DNA of 64,000 bases. Origin: Pyrenopolyporus hunteri (taxonomy: Eukaryota; Ascomycota; Sordariomycetes; Xylariales; Hypoxylaceae). The stretch is from NCBI GenBank assembly GCA_902806595.1, contig CADCXC010000038.1, positions 1,798,001-1,862,000 of the forward strand. The letters run 5' to 3'. Position numbers and translations under genes: made by a program. Positions 43,886 through 54,898 of this stretch are shown piece after piece; within the stretch, counting starts at the first letter, position 1, and the number at the start of each line of letters is the position of its first letter. The notes under the pieces were generated by a model. The model saw only the letters and a list, made by a program, of their open reading frames with translations. It was not told the DNA's origin and made no database searches.

Positions 43886-46234
43886 ATGGCTCCTCATGCG
43901 GGGTTCGATGCGGAACAGATCAGAGACAAGGCTCGCAAGGACCTCCTCTATCTCCTCGAAGGCGTAAGTAAGGCTGTCCTGGACTTGTGTTCTCTTGCTT
44001 AGACGGTCGGGAATAACAAGGTGACCTTTAGGTTCGCGGAAAGAAAAACCTCGTCATCGAACGTAGCTTGGCTGGCCCAATCGGCGTCATAGTCAAAGTA
44101 TCAACATTACAAGACTATGGCGTAGACAAATTCTTCTTCTTGGAAAATAAGAATGCCGACACCAGCCAGCGTAACGTCGTGTTCATGGCACGAGGAGAGT
44201 GTGCCCACCACGCTCAATCCATAGCAGGTCTGTCATCCACCGTACCTTCATCCTCACTTCCTGTATCCTTCTTAGAAGGGGTAAGTTACGGGCTTTCAGT
44301 AGGCATTGTGGATCCATTCATCCCAATCCACGGCGTCAGTCAATATCGCCCAAGATGAAGATCTTCATGAGCACGACCTATAGTGTCTCTTCCGCTAACG
44401 CAGTTGCGTGAGGCGCCATCATAACGTGCTGACATCCCGTCCAGAACAGATCAAGAGATTACAACGCGAAAGCCAGACCGGTCACGAATTCCACGTTTTC
44501 TGGGTACCCCGCCGCACCCTAGTGTCCGATAAGCTTCTGGAGGAGGCCGGCGTGCTAGGCGACGTGAATGTCGCGGAACTCCCTTTGTATTTCTTCCCGC
44601 TCGAGCGAGATGTTCTATCCTTGGAGCTCGACAACTCTTTCCAAGACCTCTTTCTTTTCAAAGATACGACACCAACTTTCTTAATGGCAAAAGCCTTAAT
44701 GGGCATTCAGCTGAAGCATGGTCTATTTCCACGAGTAATCGGCAAGGGTGACAATGCGAAGCGAGTGGCGGAACTACTTACCAGAATGCGACAGGAGATA
44801 CTGGCTGGCGAAGATGCAAGCGAGGGCGCCCGGTCCGGGCTTACCCCGAGCAACACGATAGAAAGCGTCATCATAATCGATCGCGAAGTTGATTTTGTTA
44901 CACCCCTACTTACCCAGCTAACATACGAAGGGTTGATTGATGAGGTCTGGGGGATTCAGAATAACCAGGCCGATATTGATTCTACGATTGTGGGAGCACC
45001 ACCCCAAGCCGCGTCGCAGAGCACGTCTACTCCAACAGCCGGAGCGGCCTCGAGGAAGCGTAAGATCCAGTTAGACTCTTCGGATAAGCTTTACGAGGGG
45101 CTCCGGGATGCAAATTTCGCAATCGTTGGTACGCTCCTCAATAAAATCGCACGAAGGTTGCAGAGCGACTACGACAGCCGACACACATCCAAGACGACAG
45201 CAGAGCTTAAGGACTTTGTGAGAAAACTACCTGGGTATCAAACAGAGCACCAGAGCTTAAAAGTCCATACTGGACTTGCTGAGGAGATTATGAAATATAC
45301 TCGAACGGATCAGTTCAGCCGTATGTTGGAAGTACAGCAAAATCTTGCTGCGGGGGCGGACCCAAGTTCTCAATTCGAGGCTATCGAAGAACTAATAGCG
45401 AGGGACGTGCCTTTACGAGAGATACTGAGGCTCTTGTGCATATATTCATGCATATCTGGTGGTATTAAATCGAAGGATTTCGATCTATTCAGGCGCTTGA
45501 TACTGGAGGGCTACGGCTACCAGCACCTTCTAACGCTACACAATCTGGAGAAGTTGCAGCTATTCTTGTCTCGCACCTCGCCTATGGCGAGCATGATTCC
45601 TATGCCGGGCTCAACAACGGCAACGGGAACCAAGACAAACTATACCTACCTGCGCAAGCAGCTCCGCTTGATCGTCGACGAAGTTAACGAGCACGACCCG
45701 AATGACGTCGCATACGTATATAGCGGCTATGCGCCTCTTTCAATCCGGCTCGTGCAGTGCATATTACAAAAACAATACCTCCTCTCTATTACGCGCGGCA
45801 ATGGGGCGACCGGGGCGGGTACAGCTGCCAGCAGCGGCGCGCAGGGGTGGCGAGGGTTTGACGAAGCTGTGAAGCATGCGCGAGGCCAGACGTTTGACGA
45901 GCTACAGAAGGGTGAAGATAAGGCGGTCAAGGCTCGGGCTCTACTATCCGGAGGGGGCGATAAGAAGACGGTGTTTGTTGTTTTCGTAGGAGGGATCACA
46001 TTCACCGAGATCGCCGCGTTGCGATTTATCGCAAAAAAGGAAGAAGGTCGGTGCCGCGTCTATCCCTAGCCTCTACCCATTCAGATTCACTGACACAACG
46101 TCTTTTTAGCGCGGAGGAATATTGTTATCTGCACGACGTCAATCATTAGCGGGGACAAGATGATGGATGCTGCGGTAGAGAAGGAATCCTTCGCAAAGGA
46201 AACGCCCAAGTCTGCCGTGCTGTCTACTGCCTAG
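43886..46234 (+). CDS. VPS33: Vacuolar sorting protein Vps33 (Sec1/Munc18 family)
   Basis: The SM-family subunit of HOPS/CORVET tethers; it binds SNAREs and promotes fusion at endosome and vacuole. Four exons (43886-43963, 44032-44227, 44445-46046, 46110-46234) encode 666 residues. The N-terminal part has MAPHAGFDAEQIRDKARKDL and VRGKKNLVIERSLAGPI. The Sec1 core has GHEFHVFWVPRRTLVSDKLL, ELPLYFFPLERDVLSLEL, TPTFLMAKALMGIQ and IIIDREVDFVTPLLTQLTYEGLID. The C-terminus is VVFVGGITFTEIAALRFIAK-KEEARRNIVICTTSIISGDKM. These blocks fit Vps33 rather than Sly1, Vps45 or Sec1. The 217-nt intron 2 is the longest in this gene. An out-of-frame ATG at 43872 overlaps the start. Confidence 0.95.
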
Positions 46235-46560
46235 GAGCATAGATATTTCCCGTGCGAAGACCGATGACAGAGAAGACAGCAAAGACAGCAGCGACGGTTG
46301 TGATGAGTATTTACTCATATCGATTGACGGCCTCAGCTTAGGTCGTGTTGCAACTAATATATGAATGCCAGGCTCTAAGGATAATGGTCATAATAGTTAT
46401 AATGGCGTACGCGGCGAGAAGGGGCTATTCAGATCTAGGGTGAAGAGATTATTAGCAAATATGAATGAATTAAGGGTAGATCTACCGCGGAGCTGACTTT
46501 ACTAATTGGACATACACCCTCGTCTAGTCGATGGACGTAAACCGTCATTGGCAACATAGA

Positions 46561-46605
46561 TACCTAGGTAGATATATAAGGTAGGTAGGTAGGTAGGTAT
46601 GTATG
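46561..46605. repeat. TAGG/TACC repeat with (GGTA)n run
   Basis: TACCTAGGTAGATATA is followed by five consecutive GGTA units. It is directly tandem, unlike the palindromic copies elsewhere. Confidence 0.75.
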
Positions 46606-46862
46606 ATATCTACGGGGGGGGCCAATTGCTGAAGATGGTCCCTCGGCGGAGTAGAGACAGACGATGGAAGCCGGGCTTAAAAGTTTAATAGCCACCTCCT
46701 ACGCCATAACCCAAGGTGGGCTTTAGGGGATCACGTGGTGTTAAGAGGCGCGGGGCACGGAGCACCCGCCCTTCTCGAGCCCTTTCCCAAATTTGAAGTG
46801 GGATTAGCGCAAGATCACAGGAGCTTTTTACATTACATTAGCATTGCTATATCGTCTATCGC

Positions 46863-46905
46863 ATACCTACCTACTTACCAGGTACCTACCTACCTACCTG
46901 GGTAT
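46863..46905. repeat. TAGG/TACC repeat, C-rich strand up
   Basis: ATACCTACCTACTTACCAGG followed by TACCTACCTACCTACCTGGG. Opposite orientation to the patch 300 bp upstream. Confidence 0.75.
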
Positions 46906-47606
46906 CTCCCAACTTAGATTGCTTATGCGGATTTGAATTGGACCTGTGTGGTACCTTGACCTTGTCTCCGTCCCTCTTACATGTCTCAATATTCCTATTC
47001 CCATAACAATCCTAACCTCTTCCAACCCTCCCCCCCCAAAATTCGAGAGAGAGAGATCGAGTTATTAGGACCGAGAGACCCTCGACCGCTTTAATAGGGA
47101 AAAAAATAAAATAAAAATTAAACAATTAAGGGACCCAGCAACCCCCCTGGACCATTGGGATAATTCCAACTCTCTTTAAATCGTTTCGAATCCGAGAAGA
47201 CCAAGCGATTGGAATCGAGTTCGAGGTTTATATTTCAAATGGGTACAGTACTGTATCCCGCTTATTTTCACTGTGCGTGATCATTCGATACTTATGGATA
47301 GACTTCCTAAATCAGATGAGACCAGTCCTGCATACACATATATCGACTAACAAGACTCCCCAGAAATCCAGAAGTCCAGAATCCGGGGTCCTGGGCTATC
47401 GACCACAATTCACTATAGCCGGCAATGATAACCCAGTGACAGTTCCGCACAATCAATCCGGGACGGGAGATACTTGATTACCCTGGGTATTCAATGGGAC
47501 TCTCAGCCAAGCTCCGCATCACACGAATCCCGGGCGACCTCGTTCATACACATATATCGATGCATGTGCGTATCTCCAAACGCCGAGGGACCTGAGCTTG
47601 TCAGCT

Positions 47607-50600
47607 ATGAGCAGCACTCAGGAGACCTTGTTGGAGGAGGGTAACTGCATTGGGTCAGGTCCGTTGATGGATCTAGAGGAATTGGATCATCACCTAGAAT
47701 CGATACTTGCCTCCCCGGCGGATATCACAAAAACACTCCCCGCAGCCGTCCTCGCAGACCTGCGCGTTTCTTATAACGCCGAGCCATCTGCTTCGAGGGA
47801 TACTCCTGCAACGGAATCTGAAATCATTGTGCGAATTGACGGCATGGACGTAGACTCGGACAATATGGCTTCTGCCTCTGTTTCACAACAGGATCCTACG
47901 TAAGTTTCTCACATGATATATCCGTAGTGATGGATCCCCCCACCGAACCATGTGCTTCTATATGATCTCGCCCATATCCTAAACAAACTAGCAGGTCTCG
48001 TCGTGGTCAATCACCGCTGATGAACTCCAAGTCTCCCGGGATTCACGGGAATTCCGGCCACTCATTCGAGTCATCAACGTCAGCCGTCTCAGACCACTCG
48101 GAATTGGCATCCCCGCCAGCTATATCATCGTCCTCGAGTAAGGCGACGACGCCAGTTGACGGGGATGCGCTACAAGAGTCGCTAAGAGTTCGCGTCGATA
48201 CTGCCGCCACCACCACTCATACCAACTTCCATACAAACGCTCCAAGACGATCGTTCGATGTGCGGCCACGAGTATCCATACCGACAGATATCTCTCCCCA
48301 TGACTATGCCAACCAGTGTATAGCAGCAGCCGAGTCTTCTAGACTAAACCCTTATGCCCTACATCAGGATGAGTACTTGATGTTCAGGAACCATCTTAGC
48401 CATGCTCAGGTGACGACGTATTTGAATATCCGAAATGGAATCCTACGCTTATGGATGAACAATCCTCGAATCGGGGTTTCTCGTGAAGAGGCTGTTGGAT
48501 GCGCTAAAGACCCCAGGTGGTTCGACGCTGCAAGCGTATGCTACGACTGGCTTGTCCGATCCGGATATATCAACTTCGGTTGCGCAGAAATTCCTCCAGC
48601 GCAGAAGCGGTCGAAAGTCAACCCCGCCAAGAAGAGAAAGACTGTGGTCGTTATCGGTGCCGGAATGGCCGGCCTTGGGTGTGCAAGGCAGTTAGAGAAC
48701 CTATTTGTTCAATATGCTGGAAAATTTCAGGATCTAGGGGAGGAGGCCCCTAGGGTAATCGTCCTCGAAGGTCGAAACCGTATAGGCGGCCGCGTCTACT
48801 CGCGCGCACTAGACGGCAGCAAAAGCCAGCATCTGATAGGGTTCAAAGGCAGGCGGCACAGCGTTGAGTGTGGCGGCATGATCATCACTGGGTTCGATAG
48901 GGGTAATCCGTTGAATATCTTGGTTAGAGGGCAAATGGGCTTGCCCTATTACGCTTTACGTCCCGACACTACTCTCTATGACACGAATGGTAAAGCTGTT
49001 GATGAAGGGCGAGACCGTCTCGTCGAAAAACTTTACAACGACTGCCTCGAACGAGTAAGCGACTATAAGTTTAAGAACCAGCCCTCCAAACTCATAGAAG
49101 GCAACAAAGACCTCATGGATGAAGGTAGAGATAGTTCGGCGGAAGGCCAAAAGACTATCGCCCAAGCCGAAGAAGCAACGGCCGCTCTCCCGCGGGCGCC
49201 ACCAATCTCCCAGCAGAGCCTAGGGCCCCAGGTCAGTCTCATCCCCGTCTCCACGGACCGAGCAACCGGCAAAACGCACGTTGAACCGGGCACTCCGGCT
49301 GCTCACAAAGCAGCCTACAAAGCGCGATTAATGGGTTGGGCACTGAAAGACCATGTGACCGAGGAGCACGACTTGGACCTCGACGCAGCAGCTAAAGCAC
49401 CCGATGCCACCCTCGGTTCCGTCATGGACGAGGCAATCACACAGTATAAAAGCATTGTTGACCTCACACCCCAGGACTTCCGACTTATGAATTGGCACAT
49501 AGCCAATTTAGAGTATAGCAATGCTACGAATTACAATCAGCTCAGCATCGGGGGTTGGGATATCGACGCCGGTAATGAGTGGGAAGGTAAACATACAATG
49601 GTAATCGGTGGTTATCAAAGCGTTCCATGGGGGTTGGCGAATGTACCCTCAAAACTTGATGTCCGAAAGAATATGGATGTTAAACATATATTCTACGACC
49701 CTGACGGGATAAAAGCCGGGCGTGTCGAATGCGAGGACGGTTCCACCTTCGAAGCCGACTACGTTGTTTCGACTATTCCTCTCGGAGTTTTGAAGCACGG
49801 AAACGTTCAATTCAATCCCGCTCTACCGCCTTCTAAAGCGGGAGCCATCAGCCGTTTAGGTTACGGTATCCTTAACAAGATTATCCTCGTCTACGCCGAG
49901 GCTTTTTGGGACTCGAGCAAGGACATATTCGGTTGCCTTCGGACTCCGACTTCTCGCCATAGCCTCAAGCAGAATGAGTACGCCTCACAGCGCGGGCGCT
50001 GCTTCCAGTGGTTCAATGTATCACATACAAGTGGGATTCCAGTCCTTATTGGTCTCATGGCTGGAGACGCCGGCTTTGATACGGAACATTCCAAGAACGA
50101 TGAGCTTGTTGCTGAGGCTACTGAAGTCCTACGAAGCGTGTACGGCGCCAAAGTACCCCAGCCAGTCCATTCAATCGTCACGCGCTGGGGTTCCGATAAG
50201 TTTGCCCGGGGTTCCTATTCCTCTGCTGGCCCTTCTATGCGCCCAGATGACTACCAGACAATGGCCAAAGCCGTCGGCAACCTTTTCTTCGCAGGCGAAC
50301 ATACGACTGAGACTCACCCTGCTACGGTGCACGGTGCCTATTTATCCGGCCTACGCGCGGCCTCGGAGGTTCTCGACGCCATGCTTGGTCCGATTGAGAT
50401 TCCTACACCGCTTATATTACCGAAAGACACTACCTTCTCTTCCCAGGGGCTGAAGCGCAAGGAGCCAGGTGACACCGCATCACCTCTTTCCCCTAGATCT
50501 AGCAAGCAAGTTCGTATCGACGAATACGAAGCTGCCGCTTGGCAACATGTAGTGACGCAGATCGGAGAACGCCCATGGCGACCTCAGAAAGTCGCAGGGA

Positions 50601-50992
50601 ATGCCTACCTCCTATACAGCAAAGCATTCTTCGAGATCGCGCGTAAGCGTTGCGAGGAGGGCCGCCGTGCTGGTAAGGGTAGGCCGGGACCAAACGAAGT
50701 ACGAGTGATGACGAGCAAGATGTGGAAGGAGGCGACGGCCGAAGAGCGAAAGCCCTTTGAAGCTCAAGCAACCGAACAGAAACAGAAATATAACGAGGCA
50801 TTGAAGGTTTGGGAGGAAAAAGTTAAGGAATGGGATCGGCTCTGCCTTGAGATTAAGAGCGCGTACGAGAAAGACCATAAGCTTGTGCTTGAGGACGAGG
50901 GAAGCCCCATTGACAACTGCGGAAGGGAGAGAAGGCGCGCGAAGGTTAGCAACTACGCGGAAAGCGAGGGCAGCGATGTCGGTATGGAATAG
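47607..50992 (+). CDS. LSD1: LSD1/HdmA-type lysine-specific histone demethylase
   Basis: An FAD-dependent amine oxidase that removes methyl groups from histone H3 lysines, with SWIRM and HMG domains. Two exons (47607-47899 and 47995-50992) encode 1096 residues. The N-terminal 190 residues are disordered. The SWIRM domain is at about 192-300 (AESSRLNPYALHQDEYLMF, TYLNIRNGILRLWMNNPRI, YDWLVRSGYINFG). The dinucleotide motif VVVIGAGMAGLGCARQLE is at about 318. RIGGRV, GYGILNKIILVY (the flavin-contacting Lys) and NLFFAGEHTTETHPATVHGAYLSG complete the oxidase. A C-terminal HMG box is at about 962-1040. SWIRM plus oxidase plus HMG is the arrangement I know from Aspergillus HdmA and filamentous-fungal LSD1. 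The splice acceptor is a tandem TAGCAG. Confidence 0.95.
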
Positions 50993-52589
50993 TGAGGACA
51001 CGATGTCGGGGGCCACCCATCCTTGATTCTCCTGCTTTTCTGAGTATTATATGGTCACTCCACCGAAATAACATGTCGGTCGGAAGGATAAGGTGCGTTG
51101 TACAAATGGAAACAGAAACAACGAGAAGAAGTCATATAGGGGGACTTGCCCAACCGTGGGCGTGTATAGGAACCGCATTTGCAACGTCATCGGCGCACAG
51201 GCTTTGCATCGGAAGTTGTCATAGTCATAGGGGATGGGTTTGCGGCGTTGGAGCAGTAGGTAGAGGTAAAAACATATAATTCCCCCCGATGGCATCGCTG
51301 CTCTCCGCTTGCCGTGTCGGAGAGCCCAAGGGCTCTTTTGCAAAAATGGGGTGTTCGATATATGTAAACAGTTTAAATGCGAAGTTTTCTTCCATCTCGT
51401 AAGTTTGCCAATCTTTCTTTTCTTATACTACTATGAGTGCTATGATTTGAACTTCGACGATAGATGATATCCAAACCCCTCCGTAAATAGCCTTCCCTGG
51501 TATATTTCCTCTGAATGTATGTATTATCCCTTTAATGTACTCGTATAGCTTAGCATTTAGCGAGAAGGGGAGGCGGCAATCTCGATCGTAAGGTCTAGAG
51601 ACATTGCTACCGCTGCGGTTTAGGATGTCCAAGACGACAAAAATATTATCTCGGTTGCAGTGAAAAGGGGAAAAGAGAGCCAGTGATGAGACTCGTCTAT
51701 TGTAACGCGCCCCTGAGACGCCGGATTGCGATGGCTACCCGGGGAGTAGATAACGTGATTATGGACTATAGGAGTGTTTGATACATACCTAGGTAAGGTA
51801 GGTAGGTAATCATGAAATGTTGGTGTATATGCTACTCTACCAAACCCATTTGAAGGATATATGTCTAGGCAGGTACCTACACAGTCGCAAATAAAGTGAT
51901 ATACCTAGTAGAATTGCGCAAGCGGGTTTGACATCATGTTTTGAGCAGTAAGCTGCAAGGTAGGCAATTAACGAGCCGGCGAGCGGAGGGATCTTGAAGT
52001 GCACTAAGCAACCACCAATTTGATTGCCGGTTTACTTGGTACGAGCCGATGGCGTTAGTTCAAAGAACCCAAGGGGAAGTCTATTACACCTGATCAAATA
52101 GGTACTCGTTGGATGTAGAAACGAGGAGGGATCGTTTTACTCGTTATATCGAGTGGTAGATGGATATCTCGTTGGGCCGGAGTGTATTTAGGAGGTACTT
52201 TCGGATCGCGGGATGGATATTTCGACCATGGACGAAACTGTTATGGTCAACAATAGGAGTTGTTATGTCTTTACCCTAACAATGTAAGAGCTTAGTGAAC
52301 GGCTTTCATTCCATACCCCTAGCCGATAAAACAAGGGGCGTTCGGCGCATATTTCAGCAATAGGAGATACTCATGAGGGTATCACTTCGGTTATTAACCG
52401 TCAATCAAATCGTAATACAAACCTAGATCACGGAAGGCCAAGGGGATAGCAGGCCGAAGAACTTCTGTTTATTGAGGAATTGATACATCCCAGGCGGCAC
52501 GGCCGAGGTCTTGCTTAGGGTACTTTGATACAAAGGGAAGATGCGATTGGATTATTCACCACCCCATCTAGTTCTTCTATCAAACAGCT
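50993..52589. other. Intergenic between convergent LSD1 and ATP3
   Basis: Both neighbours end here. No gene is supported. A TACCTAGGTAAGGTAGGTAGG patch lies at about 51786-51810; the rest is mixed sequence with short frames. Confidence 0.5.
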
Positions 52590-53759
52590 TTACATATCCT
52601 CCGAGGCGGTAGCACCCGTGATGATTTCGACCAGTTCTCCGGTAATGACGGCTTGACGGGTTCGGTTGAAGAGAATCTGGTACTTGTTGATCATCTCGCC
52701 GGCGTTCTTGGAGGCGTTCTACGGGGACTGTTAGTGCTGAAGCCTGATATACGGATAGGAAAGGATGGAACTTTAGCGGCCGAGAAAAATAAAAGTAAGA
52801 CTTACGTCCATAGCCTGCTGTCGGGCAGAGATCTCGCAGGCGTGACCCTCGGCCAGAGCCCAGTAGAGAGAGTTGGCCAAGGCGTATTCCCGCAGGTTGG
52901 AGAGCACCTCCTCGTCGACCTCGAAGGCGGAGAAGTTAGGGGAGTTGGCAATAGCTTCCTCCGAGAAGGCCTCGACGACCACGGGTTCGTAGCTGGTGGC
53001 GTTGATGAACTTGTTGTGCACGATCTTGATGTCGGAGTATTCGGTGGGGAGCTGCACGACCTGGTCGGCGATGGCCTGGGCATCGGCGAAGGTCGGGATA
53101 TCCTTTCCAACACCGGCAAAGCTGAGGACGATGTCCCGGGCGTTCGTACGGCTCAGCTGGGCCCTGGACTTCTCGCCGATGAGGACGAGGTCGGCGGGCT
53201 GCTTATCGGGGCCCAGGTTCCGGCGCATGAAACGTGACAGGCCGGAGTGAATACCGCCGCAGAGGCCCTTGTCGGAGCTGCAGACGATGTAAAGGGTCTT
53301 CTTGCCCTCGCCCTCGAGGGGCTTGGTCTCGGCGGATTGGAAGACTTCGTTGGAGGTCTGGCCGTACTTTCGCGACTCGTTCATGGCACGTTGGGCACGG
53401 GTCAGCTTGGTGGAGGCCACGACCTTCATGGTGTTGGTGATCTTCTCGATGTTCTTGATAGACTTCAGACGGCCTTCGATTTCTCGCAGGGTAGCGTAGC
53501 CGGCGGCTCCATTGTTGGCGGCACTGTACCCAATTTGACTTGTTAGTGTAAAATTCGCCTTCCTACGCCTCGGGCTGATCTATGCGTCGTCGAAGGAAAT
53601 AGCATAGCATCGTGGGTGCGGGCTGCGGGCTGCGGGCTGCGGATTGCGGATTGCGAATTGCCTCATAACACAAAAAGCTCGAAATTAGATCCCGACGTAC
53701 CGAGCAGGAATAGCCGCAGCGCCAGCTCTCAGAGCCGGTCGTGCTACCCTTGAAAGCAT
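52590..53759 (-). CDS. ATP3: Mitochondrial F1 ATP synthase gamma subunit
   Basis: The gamma subunit is the rotating central shaft of F1 that couples proton flow to ATP synthesis in the mitochondrial matrix. Three exons (53701-53759, 52806-53523, 52590-52718) encode 301 residues. The N-terminus MLSRVARPALRAGAAAIPAR is an Arg/Ala-rich mitochondrial presequence. The mature part starts near YATLREIEGRLKSIKNIEKI. Then come TNTMKVVASTKLTRAQRAM, IVCSSDKGLCGGIHSGLSRF and the C-terminal coil KNAGEMINKYQILFNRTRQA, ending VITGELVEIITGATASEDM. For intron 1 I chose the acceptor at 53524 (GGGTACAG), 18 nt beyond CTAAC. An AAG 15 nt upstream would also be in frame but sits too close to the branch. Confidence 0.95.
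53618..53659. repeat. 7-bp tandem repeat inside ATP3 intron 1
   Basis: Six direct 7-bp units: three GCGGGCT, two GCGGATT and one GCGAATT. They lie wholly within the 177-nt intron 1 of the ATP synthase gamma gene. Confidence 0.9.
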
Positions 53760-54898
53760 AATGAAGGATTGGCAGGTGAGTCGTATCCTGAGCCGTCAAG
53801 CAGGTTGATTGCGATGGGGGGAAGGGGGGGGTGGTTTGCGCAATCAATTGGTGACTCCGGTATATATCAATTATATTCTCGATTTCTTTTTTGACGAAGC
53901 GGCTACATTTGGTAAACTTCCCTTCCACCACCACCACCTCCACCACCGACTTCCTCAGAGGCAGTATGTACCTAGGTACATACCTAGGTACATAGGTACC
54001 TACCTCGTCCATCTAACCAAGCCGGAAATTTCTCGGCCCAGATACCCAAACCCACCTCCACCTCCACTCCCATCAAATCCTTCCTGCTGTACCTATGTAC
54101 CTAGGTGGGTAGGCACGGTAAGCAAGGTACTTCCAGTTTCCCTCTGTTCACGTGCTGGGCTTCGCGTAGGCACTGGTCTATGCACGGTACGAGCCAAAAA
54201 TTGGAACGGATCCACCAGAGGTTCGTACCTACTTTCGGTCCAAGCCCATTTCGGGGCTCACTAACAATTAATTTTTTCTTCCCTTTCCCTCTGCTTCCAC
54301 GATACGTAGCAGCAAGCAGCCACAACGCAAACCCGAAGGACCCAGACCCGGCTGCAGCAATCAGCAACCAGCGACCCAGCGACCAAGCAACCAAGCAACC
54401 CGGCATCACCACAAGCCCAGGACATTCATTACATGTACATACATGCCTACGTACTGTCCTTCGTCCAATGTCCTCCCCCCCCCCGTCCTTAAAACCTGCC
54501 TCGTCTCCACTAATAAAGGACAATAACGGGCCAATAGGATCGTCTGCGGACTCAACCTGTGGCTAACGGCCTAGACTTCCAATGAAGCCTTCTTCTTTTC
54601 CAAGTAACTCACGCTCATCGTCTCTGACTTTTCCCCTTCCAATCTCACCATTCCTCTCTCTTCTTCACCCTTACTGCCTGCCTGTCCTCTCTGTCTTATA
54701 GATCCCGGGGGTGGTGCACCGCGGTGTAATCCACCCTTTCTCTCCTCTTGACATCCCAAAATCTCATCCAAAATTCATCTCTTACGCTCTCTCGCCTGCC
54801 GCATCCGCTTCTTCAATCCCAGATTCCTGTCCAAATTTCCTCATAAGTCGGCAACAACTCTCACCTTCACCACCACCTTGCAACTCCACACGCGCATC
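53760..54898. promoter_or_regulatory. Divergent promoter region between ATP3 and TOP1
   Basis: Both genes start outward from this 1.1-kb gap. It has a CACCAC run at about 53928-53950, TAGG/TACC patches at 53967-54005 and 54091-54114, and a long pyrimidine-rich stretch (54560-54890) likely to be the TOP1 leader. The core promoter cannot be fixed. Frames such as 54105-54566 are low-complexity and not supported. Confidence 0.5.
53967..54005. repeat. TAGG/TACC palindromic repeat
   Basis: GTACCTAGGTACATACCTAG followed by GTACATAGGTACCTACC, about 210 bp upstream of the ATP3 start. Confidence 0.8.

Larger units (their letters stand above)
46235..47606. other. Intergenic between VPS33 and LSD1
   Basis: No gene. 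Two TAGG/TACC patches are present (46561-46605 and 46863-46905). An A/T-rich patch with AAAAAATAAAATAAAAATTAA is near 47100, and a GAGAGAGAGA run near 47047. The rest should hold the LSD1 promoter. Confidence 0.5.

Noticed and set aside
43990..44031. Alternative longer first exon of VPS33 without intron 1
   Set aside because: Reading through creates no family similarity, whereas the 68-nt intron restores EGVRGKKNLVIE.
54105..54566. 153-codon plus-strand frame between ATP3 and TOP1
   Set aside because: Low-complexity Pro/Ser composition, mirrored by a frame on the other strand, and situated in a divergent promoter.
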